From Tubiluchus corallicola (Eukaryota > Priapulida > Priapulimorpha > Priapulimorphida > Tubiluchidae): a stretch of DNA of 64,000 bases. Within the stretch, counting starts at the first letter, position 1. The number at the start of each line of letters is the position of its first letter. Position numbers and translations under genes: made by a program. The stretch spans positions 124,001 through 188,000 of the forward strand of contig JAQGDQ010000376.1 of the NCBI GenBank assembly GCA_030141605.1, read 5' to 3'. The notes beneath the pieces were generated by a model, which had not been told where the DNA came from, did no database searches, and was given only the letters and a program-made list of their open reading frames with translations. Of the stretch, positions 25,251 through 37,053 are shown piece after piece.

Positions 25251-27330
25251 GCGGGCAAGTAATACCAAAATGGCAAACAGAAATTAGTTCTATTATGAAT
25301 ACATGGTTTACAACATGTAGAAAAATAAAACCAAATAATAATTTGAAAGTTGTTAGACTGCTAATGCAACAAAAAAGAAAAATTAAACAATTACTGAATC
25401 AAGAATCGAACATAAAATCGGAAAATAGCGTAATATTAAAAGTACGACAACAAAGAATAATCGAACTGATATTTAAATATCACCAATTTCAGTTTGTTAA
25501 TAAAATTAATAAAACTGTTCAGCTGATTAGACAAGAAAATGGAGTAAAGTCAAACGCCTTTAGGCAATTTTATAAAAAAAGAGGATATTGTATCAATTAG
25601 AAATGCTGATGGAGTTCTCATAGAAAGACCAGCTGAAATACTAAAAGAGTTTGAAAATTATTATGAGCGCCTACTAAGACCAATCAATGCTACTTCCCCA
25701 AGGGAAATTGAACTGAAGTAATGGTAAATAAAAGTATAAGTCAACTGCAAAAATTGTGTTATGTGATAGGGTTTCTGAGACAATTACAAAAATAAATAAT
25801 TATTGGTAGATGAAATTAGGTCATTAAAAAAAGAAAATTTTTATACAACAAGAAAAATGAAATGTTGGTGAACGCGGAAGGTGACTTAATTGATAGCTTT
25901 GTTAAAATGTTTAACTGTATATACACCAATCCTGATAGCATATGTAATGAATGGAAAGAGATGGTGATTAAATCTCTGTATAAAGGAGATAGATCAAAGT
26001 GAGAACTGGTTAACAGACGAGGGATCTTCTTAATATCAGCTATTAGCGAAATTAATTATTTGAAAGGATTCTTATAAAACTGGGGAAACAGTGACATGTA
26101 TTAAACAATAACATCAGTAATTTACAGTGTGGCGTGTGTAAAAACAGCGGAACATCAGATCACGTTTTTACACTAAGGGCGATATTAGATAACAATAAAA
26201 TGATAAATACAGAATTATACCTATTATTTGGTAATGTTGAAAGTGTTTTGACCGATTATAGCTACAAGATTGCATTTATCAATAATTATGGAAATTAGAA
26301 TTTAATTCTCGTGACACATTATTAGTTTATAAGTTCAGCTGTGAAGCTAATTCCAAAATTAACACACCTATTGGATTTACTAAAAGTATTAAACTAATTG
26401 AAAATGGCTACCCCAATACGATCAACACTGTGTGGGATAACTATGAACAATAGATGTACAGTATCATCCAGTGACAATGTTTGACCCTGATTTAGAGATT
26501 GGCACTGTTATATGTGGAGAACGTGTTATCTGTAGGGACTGTAGCAGAGAATTTTAGAGAAATAGAAACTCAAAAAATGCTGACCTTCAATTTAAAAGAA
26601 ACAAATACATGGCAACTAATATTACAAAAAAAAACAATAAAGAACTAATACTGAATGTAAAAAATTGCCAAATTAAAGGAATTCATGAATATAAATACTT
26701 GGAAGACTGGTTTAATAGCAAAAATAATTATCAGCTTATGATTGAAAAAAGAAAAGATAAAAAAGAAATTTATGATTTTAGAAATAACGAGTATTGGTAA
26801 TGAATCTAAAGTTGAAACTACTATTACCTCACTGTTTGACCCATCTCACCAAATCAGAATTAGGTAAATTAGAAAGCATACAAGAAGAAGCACAAAGCAA
26901 AAAAATTATATAAGATAGTACGCCATATTGGGGCATGTTAAGTGAGACAAAATCCTGGCCAATGATTTCTATGGTAGACTGTAAAAAATTAATGTTTTAT
27001 CATCTGTTAATGAACTCTCACGAAAGAATAGCAAAACAAGTTTTAAAGGTGCAAAGAAATAATAACTTTAATAAATGCTGGTATTCAGAAATCAAACACG
27101 TCATGAATAAATATAGTTTGATATATATGCACTGGATATCAATGCAATAACCAAATCTAGATGGAAAAGTACGTTAAGAATGAAATTCATTTATTTATAG
27201 AAGAAGAACTTAGAACTAAAGTAGAAACTAAGACAAAATTGAAATTTTAAAAAAACAGAACTTTCCAAACACAAATGTATGTCGTCGAAAAATGCATGTT
27301 AACGAACTGTTGAAACTAAAAATATAATTA
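25250..27330 (+). pseudogene. Decayed non-LTR retrotransposon (LINE) polyprotein, 2.1 kb
   Basis: Plus-strand pieces in shifting frames follow the order of a LINE polyprotein: a basic linker (25241-25600), then around 26130-26400 RT-like fragments with HVFTLRAI, a degraded FDRLW motif A and a TPIGFTKSIKL block, then HEYKYLEDWFNSK and the C-terminal region PYWGMLSETKSWPM near 26930. Many stops and frameshifts break it. I see no apurinic endonuclease domain, so it is probably 5'-truncated. The clade is not determined. Confidence 0.75.
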
Positions 27331-28065
27331 AAGGCAAGAGAACAGTAAAGGTAAGTTGACGCAAGTGATATTTGGTGTGATTCGTAAAACAAGTTGACCA
27401 TGCTGTTGATCCTGCAAAGAGACACTTTTTATTGATGTCTGCTTGCTTGCCACTGGTGGTGAAGAGGATCAAGCATATCCATGGTGTCCAACGTAAATAG
27501 ATATGGACTGATGGGCGTATTAACACACATGATAAAAATATGTAGCCGTAGTCCCTTAGTAGTACAAATCACCGTAGATTGTGATTTCAAAACATTTTTG
27601 GGAGTGGCGGTCGTAGTGACTGCCCAAAAAACCTATAGGAATTGAAAATTATTTATTACGTTTGACCGACTGAAAAGCTTGGCCTGCTTGCCAGTGATTG
27701 CAAAATGCGACTGCGTTGAGTGCTTTCCATCTTTCGTGTTTATTTGTAAAGTACAGTCAAATAATCGAAGGAAACCTAACAGTCCAAAAGCTACAGCTAG
27801 TGTATGTAGATTCGCGACGTTTTGTACGCTATCCCTGGTACGCGGTTTCAACTATTAGACAAGGGTAATACCGTACACTACCGTAGATCGACAGGGCGAA
27901 ACTTATAAATGTGAGTAGCCTTGCCCATAGCTATCTCTCTTGTTTTATTGTTCAATAATGATGCTGTTTGTTTATTATTATTACTATCATTATTATTGTA
28001 TGAAATTGTGTTTTTACTAGAGGTCATTCGGGTCTTTTCAAAAGAACGTTCACTTTGTTCTCTCA
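27331..28065. other. Unassigned sequence between two LINE remnants
   Basis: Short ORFs on both strands show no recognisable homology. It is probably transposon-derived, given both flanks, but I cannot assign it. Confidence 0.4.
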
Positions 28066-28129
28066 TTGTTTTTTAAACAAAATATTTTCTACTTATTTGA
28101 TCTTGATGCAAATAACTTGATCATATATA

Positions 28130-29245
28130 TTTGCATATATAAGAAACTTGTTAAATTTATGAGCAAGACATTTGATACTGTAGAGAAAGGAATTCGTTTC
28201 AACGACTTACAAACCATACTACAACCAGATGCAATGCTCATTATTACCATTCTACTAAAGGATGTTAACCTTGCTGTAAAAGTTTGGAACTCCTTAGGTA
28301 GAACTTTTAGTAGGAGTGTCTTGGTCCCAGAATGAGACTGTCTAAGTCCGGTACTTTCACCATCTACCTGGCAAACGCACTTAAGATCCAAACTCCTCCA
28401 AATTGCGATGAGGATTATGATACTACTGTCTGTGATAACCTTTCGTAACATGTTCTGGACCACTCTATCCTATTTTGGAATCCTATGAACCATTATTGAT
28501 CAACAGTGTGTGTCAATAGTATATCAATTTTTCAAGCTAACACGATAAAAACGGATTTTCCAAAAAATAGAGAAAAGAAATTTTCTAGTAAACCTGTCAA
28601 AAACAGAAGAACATATTATTGCAAGAGATGGTAATCACTCTTAAAAAAAGTGCAAGTATATGAGCACTCTTTTAAACACTGAAGATGAAGTAGAAAGCGA
28701 CAAGCAATGTATGCTTTTCTTCTACGCCAGAATATATTAACACACTATGAAGAAATTGTCTTACGTTACCAAGATGTATTTATGTACAACAGTGAAACAC
28801 GGAGTTTAACGATTACTCAAGAAAAGCAGATTGGCACATTTCATAGAAGTCTTCTAAGGAAAATTTTAAAGATAAGATACATAATAAAAATGAAGATTTA
28901 TACACTGGAGCGAAAGAAATTCCTTGGAGTTAAAAAATCAAGATCTGAAGATTAAGTTGGCTAGGACCTTCTACAATTACCAAGTGAAGAACCAGTAAGA
29001 ATCACTTTAAAGGAAGCCTTCAAACCTTGCAAAAAGCCATCTGGCAAACCAAAAGCAACTTGGATGATTAAGATAGATAAAGACGTTCAACAACTTCAGC
29101 CAAATCTATCTTTAGGATAGGAGTAGAAGAATTTACATTGTTAGATGCAGATAGGAGTGGGTGGAATACTCTAATAAATGTTAATGCCTCAGTGTCTACA
29201 GTAGATGGAATGAGACCTTGAAGAAGAACAGGGAAATAAAAAGAA
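28130..29245 (+). pseudogene. Second decayed LINE reverse-transcriptase remnant
   Basis: Plus-strand fragments begin in RT motif A (SKTFDTVEKG near 28155), pass through motif B (DCLSPVL near 28340, one frame shift on), and reach the C-terminal block RSLLRKILKIRY (28848), LSWLG (28955) and a final DRSGWNTL (29150). This is the order seen in RTE- and jockey-like LINEs. It lacks everything 5' of motif A, has several frameshifts and stops, and differs in sequence from the copy at 25250-27330. The minus-strand ORF at 28089-28463 is only its antisense shadow. Confidence 0.75.
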
Positions 29246-29500
29246 ATGAGTTTTACAATGTAACCGTAAGTTTATAATAAAATGAATATTCGTAATGAGA
29301 GTAGGATTTTAAGTTGTAAGGGTTTAGTTTGACTCTAAATAGGCCTTGGCCAGAAACTGATGCCATAACTGATAGAGTGTATTGTTACTTATCTCCGTTA
29401 ACCCTTCAAGCTTTTGTACAAAAAACTAATTTCATTGTCTTGATAGTTTTGTAGCACCTAATGCCAATTTTTGTTTTACACTATTTCAGCCATCGACAAC
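29246..29500 (+). other. 5' flank of the MIF/DDT gene with a splice acceptor
   Basis: A pyrimidine-rich tract ending CTATTTCAG at 29489 lies 11 bases before the ATG at 29501. The mature 5' UTR therefore probably begins with an upstream exon or a trans-spliced leader. No promoter motif is recognised. Confidence 0.5.
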
Positions 29501-32500
29501 ATGCCATTTGCTGATTTTGTAACAAATATCCCAGATGCAGACTTGCCGGGCAACTTCCATCAACAATTAGCAGAGACAATTGCAGCAATGCTGGGAAAAC
29601 CACCTGACGTATGGTTATGGTTTGTTATGTTGTATTTGGATCATTTATTATGTCGTATTTTTGCATTAGTAAAAATACAAATGTGATAGCTGCTGCAATA
29701 GATTACATTAATAATCTTGGACTACTGTTGCAATACCATTGTGCCTAGAAATTTTTGTACGCAAACAAAGAAACGTCTACGTCTTATGAGAGTTAATAAA
29801 CACCTTATAAAATGTCTAATTTGAGATCTAACAATTACTATTATTTTTGTAATAATATTCTGCGTCGTGTTCAATCGATTTTAATAAACAAGGAAAAACA
29901 AACTTACCAACTTGAAAAAATATTTTTGCACAATCTGTTGTTTTAGTCCCCTTCTTAGAATTCTTTTTTTGGAGTAACCAATTGTTTTAGCATCTCTCCT
30001 CACCGATATTTTTGTCGGTGTTTTCATTACTTTTAGGGTATGGTTTTTATGTAAAAATAATGAAATCTCTGATACAAAAATCAGTATCCAAATTTTTTTA
30101 TCTGGGAAACTAAAATGATAACTTGTCCTTTTTGGAAATCCACATCTCACTTTATTTCTGGAAACGTTTTAAATAAAGTTTGCTATAAAATTAGTTTTTT
30201 TCCTGAGCTCTGGTTTCGCAGTGCACAGTAAAAATGGCTCAGGAAAAAATGGCTCAAATGGAAAAGTACATAAAAATGGCACAAATGGATAAGTAATCAA
30301 AAGTGGCACATGTGTTTTTTGATGCATCTGTTTTCTATAATAAAACTAGAATGCGCTTAGTAGGAAGTAGCTCTGCTAAAACCGAACAATCCTACTCGTA
30401 TTCGTCTGTATCTTTTGATTAAAACATATTAGTGCAAAGATAAACAAGCAGACATACCAAAATGTACATGTGTATTTGTATTATATAGACCGGGGGTGTG
30501 CAAATTGCGGCCCGCGGGCCACTTGCGACCCGTGGAGAGAATTTGTGCGGCCCGTGAAGAGATTTGTCAACCTAATGAAAGTGCGGCCGTAGTAATGATA
30601 TACGCAGGTCGGTTGCAAAAAAAAACACGTTATTAGGCCTTTCTGTACTTGACTCCTTGATCAAACTGCCTGTGGCCCGCACGAATTATTGGAAAGTTTA
30701 ATGTGGCCCGGCTAGTCAGATAATTTGCACACCCCTGATATAGACTAAGAAAAGACTCAAAATACTTGTTCATTAATTGGGTTTATATTCAATAATGCAC
30801 GAATGCTCCACATAGTGTTTATCTACCTTTTTAATTTTTAATCCTTCATAATTTTTCTGAAGGAGACCCTGAAACTTTGTGCTGCTGGCTTCGCACATTT
30901 GACACTTAATTTTGCCCTCTCCCCACTTTTCAGAAGTGATATGTATTTATGACTACTGTCTGCTGACTTTGCAAAGTGCATATTGATTTATCTATAATGC
31001 AGTATCATTTAGCAGTTCTAGCCTCTTAGATATTGTTGTCACAGCAACACAAGGCTTGCTGTGTTAGCACTAAGATAGCTTTTCTTTGTTTTCTGTTTTT
31101 CAATTTTGTTCTTGTCAGCTGGTTTCTTTCTTTAAATTGCCTTGATAACGTTCCCATTGCACCCATGCCTGACTTGTTGCAAAATTTAATGATAATTGGC
31201 ACTAACAATTGACTGTCCTAGTATAAGTTTAAACATTTACCTGAAATTATGAACTTTTAATATTCTAATTCATTTTGCTTTCCACTAAATAGAGAGTGGT
31301 AGTGTCAGTAAGAGGAGGTGCAACGATGTGGAGAGGAGGAGAAAGACCAGCTGTTACAATGAATATCTACTCCTTCAATGTCTTTACTCCTGAAAAGAAT
31401 ATCGGGTATTCAAAAACTTTGCACGAATTTGTCACAACAAAGTTGGGTGTTCCCAGTGACAGGTATGTTATGCTTACATAGCTTAACATTATGGAAGTTG
31501 CACTATGTAAGAATTTTTTGTCACCAATGTTGTACATCATACTGTTTGTATATTGGGGTGTGATGTGTCACTGAAAATATTTTATGATGCAATGTCTCAA
31601 GACGTACAGGGAATGCAATAAAGTAACATGTAGCTAGAATATTTATAGGAGTACTCAGCCACTGTAAGCTTCTTTTTGGGCACTAATGGGCCTCACTGCA
31701 AGCTACCAATGTAATTACTGCATTTTAAGCCTTTTAGGACTTTCAGAAGCCAATTTTGGAACACTTTAATTTTTTTGTTTTCATTTGCCATTAATTTGTC
31801 AATTAACCACAATTTTGGCCTTGGCATATTACCAGTTGTCAGCCAAATGGACTAACAAGTTGTTTTTATTTTTTGTGGACCATTTAAGTGGTGAATATGG
31901 GAAACTTTTTAATTTATAATTATTGACAAAGTTCATACATCAGTTTTTGGTTATCATGGTATAAATTGTGCTGTGCACAGGGCCAGCTGTAGATAGTTTA
32001 AAGTCCTAGGCAGAAGTATTTTTAGCATCCCATCCTCAACGGCAACCTTTCTTCCATTGTTCCCACCACAACACCAAAATTGAATTTTTCTTGTATATTA
32101 TTACAATAAAGTATAACGTTACCTGTGTGTTAGGCTTTACATGTACTATAGTGCACTAACATGTTTTAGTGTAGATAACTAGCAATCTAGTTGAAATTGA
32201 ATTTATGATCCAATTGTATGCAATTTCTGCTACTATTGGCTAAATTTTTCTTCATCAGCCTTTTCACCAGAAAATTTTCAAAATACTAACTCGTCTTTTT
32301 CATGTATACATCCATTTCACTACATAGTCTTGTTGCGAATACTTTATTAGAGATTCATAATTTTTGCTGTTCAATGTTGCCACTTGCCATCTTTTTTACC
32401 TTTCATTTTTGAAAACTTCAAATCTCATAAGTTTATCTGCCTTAATTAGATAAGGGTTATTGTAAGAAACTTTTTTATTAGTGGAAAGATCAGCATTGTA

Positions 32501-33522
32501 AACACTTCCCTAGCTCTCCTGCTCTATGTGTGCAATAGAAATTGCAGGTAAAAAGCAGAGAAATGCAGTATAGTGTCTGAGTGAAATGATGAAATCTTAG
32601 AAGACCAGATAAAATAAAAATAACTGTGGGAAGTCACTTGCTAGTGTTGATGAATCGCCGAAAAATAACAAGAGTAGTTTGTCTGATTTAATTGAGGTGT
32701 TGTTATTACTTACGCCATAAAAATTAGACAATTACTTCCAGAAGTTTTCCGTCCTAGGCAATTGCCTAGTTTGCGTAGGTAGAGCCAGCCCTGGCTGTGC
32801 ATCAAGATTTGTAGACATCAGTGACAGCACAAAGAGAATTTTCATTGATATATCTCATGCATTTGCAAGCAGCTTCTTTCATAAGACAAGATGAGCCTAT
32901 AAAAATGGGTGTGGATTAATTTTCTTTTGTTGTCTAATAGGAGTGTGCATAATTTGTCAGTAATAATAATAATTATAATAACAGTGCCTGATTAATTAGT
33001 TGGCATTTGTGACCTTGGAGTTAATTTTGGCATTTTCAAACAATAAAATGACTATCATTAAAAATTTATTTCGAAGATTCTTTTTTTATTTATAGTATAT
33101 GAGAAGGGTGTTTCTTTGGGGCCGCATCTAAATTGTCCCATAATTAACCTTTGTAAACTTCTCTAAACTGCCTTACAAGTATTTAAATGGGAGTGCTATT
33201 ATTGTGAGAATTTGACAGAAAAGCTGTTGGTATATTCTATCGTTTAAAACTACACTAGCTTCCTTAGTTTATTAAAAATTTTATTAGGTGGTGAGTCTGG
33301 TGACACTAGTGCTATAACACAAGCATTAGTATATTATGCATGAGATGCAGACGTTTTCTCACAAGAATGAGGAAATACATAAGCTGGTGTTCCTTTAAAC
33401 TGTTGTGTTGAATTTTCAAGATACTAATTTTATTGTGTTTTAGGTTTTTGACAGTTTTCCACGATGTAAAACCAGAATTTGTGGCTTACAAAGGAACAAC
33501 TGCTGCAGAACTCTTCAAATAG
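29501..33522 (+). CDS. MIF-superfamily tautomerase, D-dopachrome tautomerase-like
   Basis: Complete three-exon gene, 29501-29608, 31293-31462 and 33444-33522, joined at GT-AG sites in phases 0 and 2, encoding 118 residues (MIF and DDT are 115-118). Exon 1 has 36 codons, as in human MIF, so the first intron position is conserved. After Met removal, the catalytic Pro1 and Lys32 (GKPPD context) are both present. The start MPFADFVTNIP and the VRGGATM segment look closer to DDT than to MIF. The MIF CXXC redox motif is absent, and the MIF Tyr95/Asn97 pocket residues are not conserved. Known family members tautomerise D-dopachrome or phenylpyruvate and can act as secreted cytokines without a signal peptide; none is present here. 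MIF versus DDT orthology is not settled by eye. Confidence 0.93.
29609..31292 (+). other. MIF/DDT gene intron 1
   Basis: A 1.7-kb phase-0 intron with GTATGG donor and CTAAATAG acceptor. It contains the 247-bp hAT MITE at 30491-30737. No other feature is recognised. Confidence 0.75.
30483..30745. mobile_element. hAT-type MITE 1 with 8-bp target-site duplication
   Basis: The element at 30491-30737 (247 bp) is flanked by the direct repeat ATATAGAC (30483-30490 and 30738-30745), the 8-bp duplication typical of hAT transposons. Terminal inverted repeats are CGGGGGTGTGCAAATT at the left and CAGGGGTGTGCAAATT at the right (inverted), one mismatch in 16. The interior is rich in GCGGCCCG-type motifs seen in hAT MITEs. 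There is no coding capacity. The intact duplication suggests a fairly recent insertion. Confidence 0.92.
31463..33443 (+). other. MIF/DDT gene intron 2
   Basis: A 2-kb phase-2 intron, GTATGT donor and TGTTTTAG acceptor, interrupting an Arg codon. It contains the second hAT element (31978-32793). Confidence 0.75.
31970..32801. mobile_element. hAT-type non-autonomous element 2 with 8-bp target-site duplication
   Basis: The element at 31978-32793 (816 bp) is flanked by GCTGTGCA at 31970-31977 and 32794-32801. The left terminus CAGGGCCAGCTGTAG and the inverted right terminus CAGGGCTGGCTCTAC form an imperfect inverted repeat. Subterminal CCTAGGCA motifs occur near both ends (32008 and 32753). It has no transposase ORF. 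Its termini differ from those of MITE 1, so it belongs to another hAT family. Confidence 0.9.
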
Positions 33523-36500
33523 AAATTGCATTTAAAGGTTGTTAAAAACTTGATATTCCAAGTGTGACTCATTACTAAAGTAGGTAATTTGGACAGGATA
33601 TATATTTTTGGACAGCGTAAGATGCACAGCATATATTGTAGCTCGGGTAGCATAGATAAAAAGTCTGTTATTGCTGAGATTAATTTTTGATAGTCTATAA
33701 ATTATTCTTAATAATGAAGCTATAATATAACTATAATAATTTATAATAATAGTTTTCTCAATCAATCAATGATGTAGCTCAATTGAGAAGTTTGGTTTCT
33801 CATTATTATTATTTAGAGCATTTTATAAATTGTTGTAGTTTTTAATGTAGGTTAATTGTGTGTGTAGCACCATTTATTTAAGTAATTATGTATATAGGCT
33901 CTGCAGGCCCTGTGAACCACTGTCTATCTAGGTTTTAGTTAAATCTGCATAATACACATTAAATTTTTAGCTTTGTAAACCACTAGTGGTCATTGCCAGA
34001 AGGTTAGGAAATGTAGACTGACAGCCCTTGTTTAGAACAAAATGAGAATTTCACATTTCTCAGCCACCAGAAAATATTTCAAGGCCACGTTAATACCGAC
34101 AAAGGTGTGTAATCAGATCCCTACATAAATACAGAAGGAACACTACCTTATCGCATTCTTTGGTCACTAAACCTACGTCATATCTTTGAATATTTTACTG
34201 CATTAGCAAGTGCAGCACTGAGTTTACAGATAAAAAATTATAAGAATAAAATAATCAGAAGACATTTTTTATTTAGCAAATTAGTCGAGTTAGTTGGAGT
34301 TACGTTCCTTTTTTAAATAGGCCTCCAGGACCTAACACAGGCCATTTTTCCATAAAAATGATAAATTTCAAGCCAGGTAACACACATTAAAAATATTTAG
34401 CATTAGCTGACTTTCTCATTTTTGCCTATATGAAATCGTGGAGAAAGTCTATACTATGGCAATAGCGGCCCTGGGGTGAGAGCACACCTCACTGGGTTGT
34501 AGTTACCATTATACTCAGAAGTAAGTGAAGTACAAAAAGCTAAATGACTTATAAAGACGATTAAAAAGATAATCATTTAAACACAGAAGATATATACTAG
34601 CTGCTGCATGGTAATAAGATATAACTAAATACCATATTTTTACACCCCATTTCTGGTGACCAAGGGTTCATTAGGATTTGATCATAAGTTCTATGCTTAG
34701 ATGCTACATGCAGTCTGGTCAAGTTTCTAATTCAAGTTGCTGCTGTTAATTATTATTGCAGATCTGGATCCACAAGAGACTGGTTTATACTTCTCTAGGT
34801 AGATGTTAAAATTTACTAAAGATACTAAACTAACCAAGTGGCAAGTGGCATTATCATTTTAAGTTCAACCTCCTCCACCTTATGGTGCCCTATGTATTTA
34901 GGCTATTGCCAAAATTGCATATTGTATTCTGTTCAGCTAGCACAGTTTGTGAGAAAAAATTTGATATTTTGGAATCTTATATATAGAAGTTTTTATTCGA
35001 ATAATGCTACAATGTACTATACGTTGTTATGTAGTTAGAGAAAATTATTTTCTAGTTGATTTATAAGAGAACGGCATGTTTTTTGCTTGTCTTTTGCTGA
35101 CAGAATTTGCTCAGCTGCTTGTTGCTGCAGGTCGTTAGTTAATAATCGATCATTGAAACTCTGCAATTAAAATTCCATTAAACTTTTTATTTTTACAATT
35201 TGTTGTTAATTACTTTTACCAGTGATAAAAATTTTGATAGTGCAGCATACTCGCTAGTTGTTTTTTGGAAATGCTTTTGAATTCATTGCGTGTTACAATT
35301 GTGCCTTGATGTAACTTAGTTATTGCTCGTGGTAGTTATTGCTCAAACTATGAATCATTTGTATGAACCAATAGCTTTTCTTTGTCTAATTTTTTGCTAT
35401 TTTTGACTGCATTGTTGATCAGCTTTGATACATATAATTTTCATAACAATCACCACAATGTCACTCCATTGAAAAAATTTAATTTTAAACACTAGAACTT
35501 AAAACAATCATCTTATAATTATAGTGCTTTTAATGATAGTACAATTCCACATCTTTAACAATATTTAGCACATGGGCAACTAACAAGAACTTTCTGAGTT
35601 AGAATGTCAGTTTTTTATTCTCTCTGTCTCTCGCACACACAGTCACACGCACAGGCACGGATGCACACGTGCACAATTTTGTAAAGTGTAAAGTGTTTCA
35701 TGAAAGTCTGTGACCTTCAATGTACTTGTTTTGCATTTGATTCACCAACCAAAAATTTGCAAAAAATATAATTTGCTTCAGAATACTCAAAGTAAATTTT
35801 GCTACACACTCATTCGTTGTAACAAGTTATCTGTAGTATTAATGTTCTGGTCGCACAGTTAATCTTGGTTAGTCTTAGGTAATAATTATCACAACACAAT
35901 GTACACGTTAAGAATGCCTAACAGTATCTCAAAAACAGATCATAGACAAAAAATCATGAGGCAAGTTCAAGTGCTCATACTATTGACTTGAGATTCACTT
36001 ATAATAACATCAATCATGTACTCCAAAAATTTTGACTGCAGCAATCTTAACTACCTGCGAAATAGCATCGATTTGTACCAGGAATATCAAACGCAACAGA
36101 CTCTTTGTTGCACTTTCATTCTCATGCAGCTGCAGTCTGAATAAATTTCATTAAAATGTTATCAAAGATGGCCCTTTGCTCAGCAACTTTCTAAAACTGA
36201 CCTGGATAAAGCAATTATTATAACTCTTTACCTCAATATTTTTTGACAACAAATTCATGATTTTTAACACTCATTGCTTAAATACACTATAATGATAATG
36301 TAACGATAACAGGTTAATGTCGAGTATTATAGGATTTCTAAATCTATACCCTATACTTGACTATAGATACTTCTGACATTATACTTAATACTTATTTTTA
36401 TATGCCAATTACTGAGTATTGTATACATTCTTGCTATAAGCTGACATTAAAACACAAAATAACTCATCTAAATTTATGCTACCTAAGGCCTAGCTACATC

Positions 36501-37053
36501 TAAACAATCGTATTATAAAGTAGTTAATGGTGAGTAGTAAACGCTGTATGCATATGAAATCTGAATAAGATATCAGAACAAGTGTCACACAACATACAAG
36601 AAAGAGTTAAATAACTTTACCAAGAACATACTTTTGTTACATACTTTTAAAAACGTGGCCCAAGTGGTGCGTTTTGTCACTCATTGTCATTGATGTGGAC
36701 AATCAAAGTGCAGTGTACCTTACTTATGTACTAGTCACTGGGATTACTTATTTTTGAAAAAAAATTATAAACAGTTTATAAACTATTAAGTACAATAACG
36801 ACTGGCCGGCCAGAGAAATGCGACAATTGACTAATTATTTCACTTTGTCTCAATAATGCTAGTTTCAAACAAACTTCACCGAACTTGTAATTGTAACATA
36901 TCAAGTTGATAGCATCATTCCTCCAAAGAAAAGTTTAAGTACAATGAAGATACAAGAAAATATTTTATGATTTGTTACCAATAGTATGAATAAATATGGG
37001 TATATAGCACATAGTAAACCTAATACTGTTAACAGAAAGCTTGTCATAGTCCA
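33523..37053. other. Tail-to-tail intergenic region
   Basis: This 3.5 kb lies between the stops of the plus-strand MIF/DDT gene and the minus-strand RhoGAP gene, so it holds both 3' UTRs. AATAAA at 34245-34250 and ATTAAA at about 33958 are candidate signals for MIF/DDT. For the RhoGAP gene the nearest minus-strand AATAAA found is near 35614-35619, 1.4 kb past its stop. A CA/TG-rich simple stretch lies at 35622-35676. No coding sequence is recognised. Confidence 0.5.

Noticed and set aside
28089..28463. Minus-strand 124-codon ORF
   Set aside because: It is the antisense of a plus-strand LINE reverse-transcriptase remnant with recognisable RT motifs.
30001..30020. Small perfect hairpin CACCGA...TCGGTG
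   Set aside because: Six base pairs with a U-rich loop occur by chance; no associated gene or processing signal.
33900..33921. Sequence reading CAGTGGTTCACAGGGCC on the minus strand, like a Charlie-type hAT end
   Set aside because: No partner terminus or target duplication could be located.
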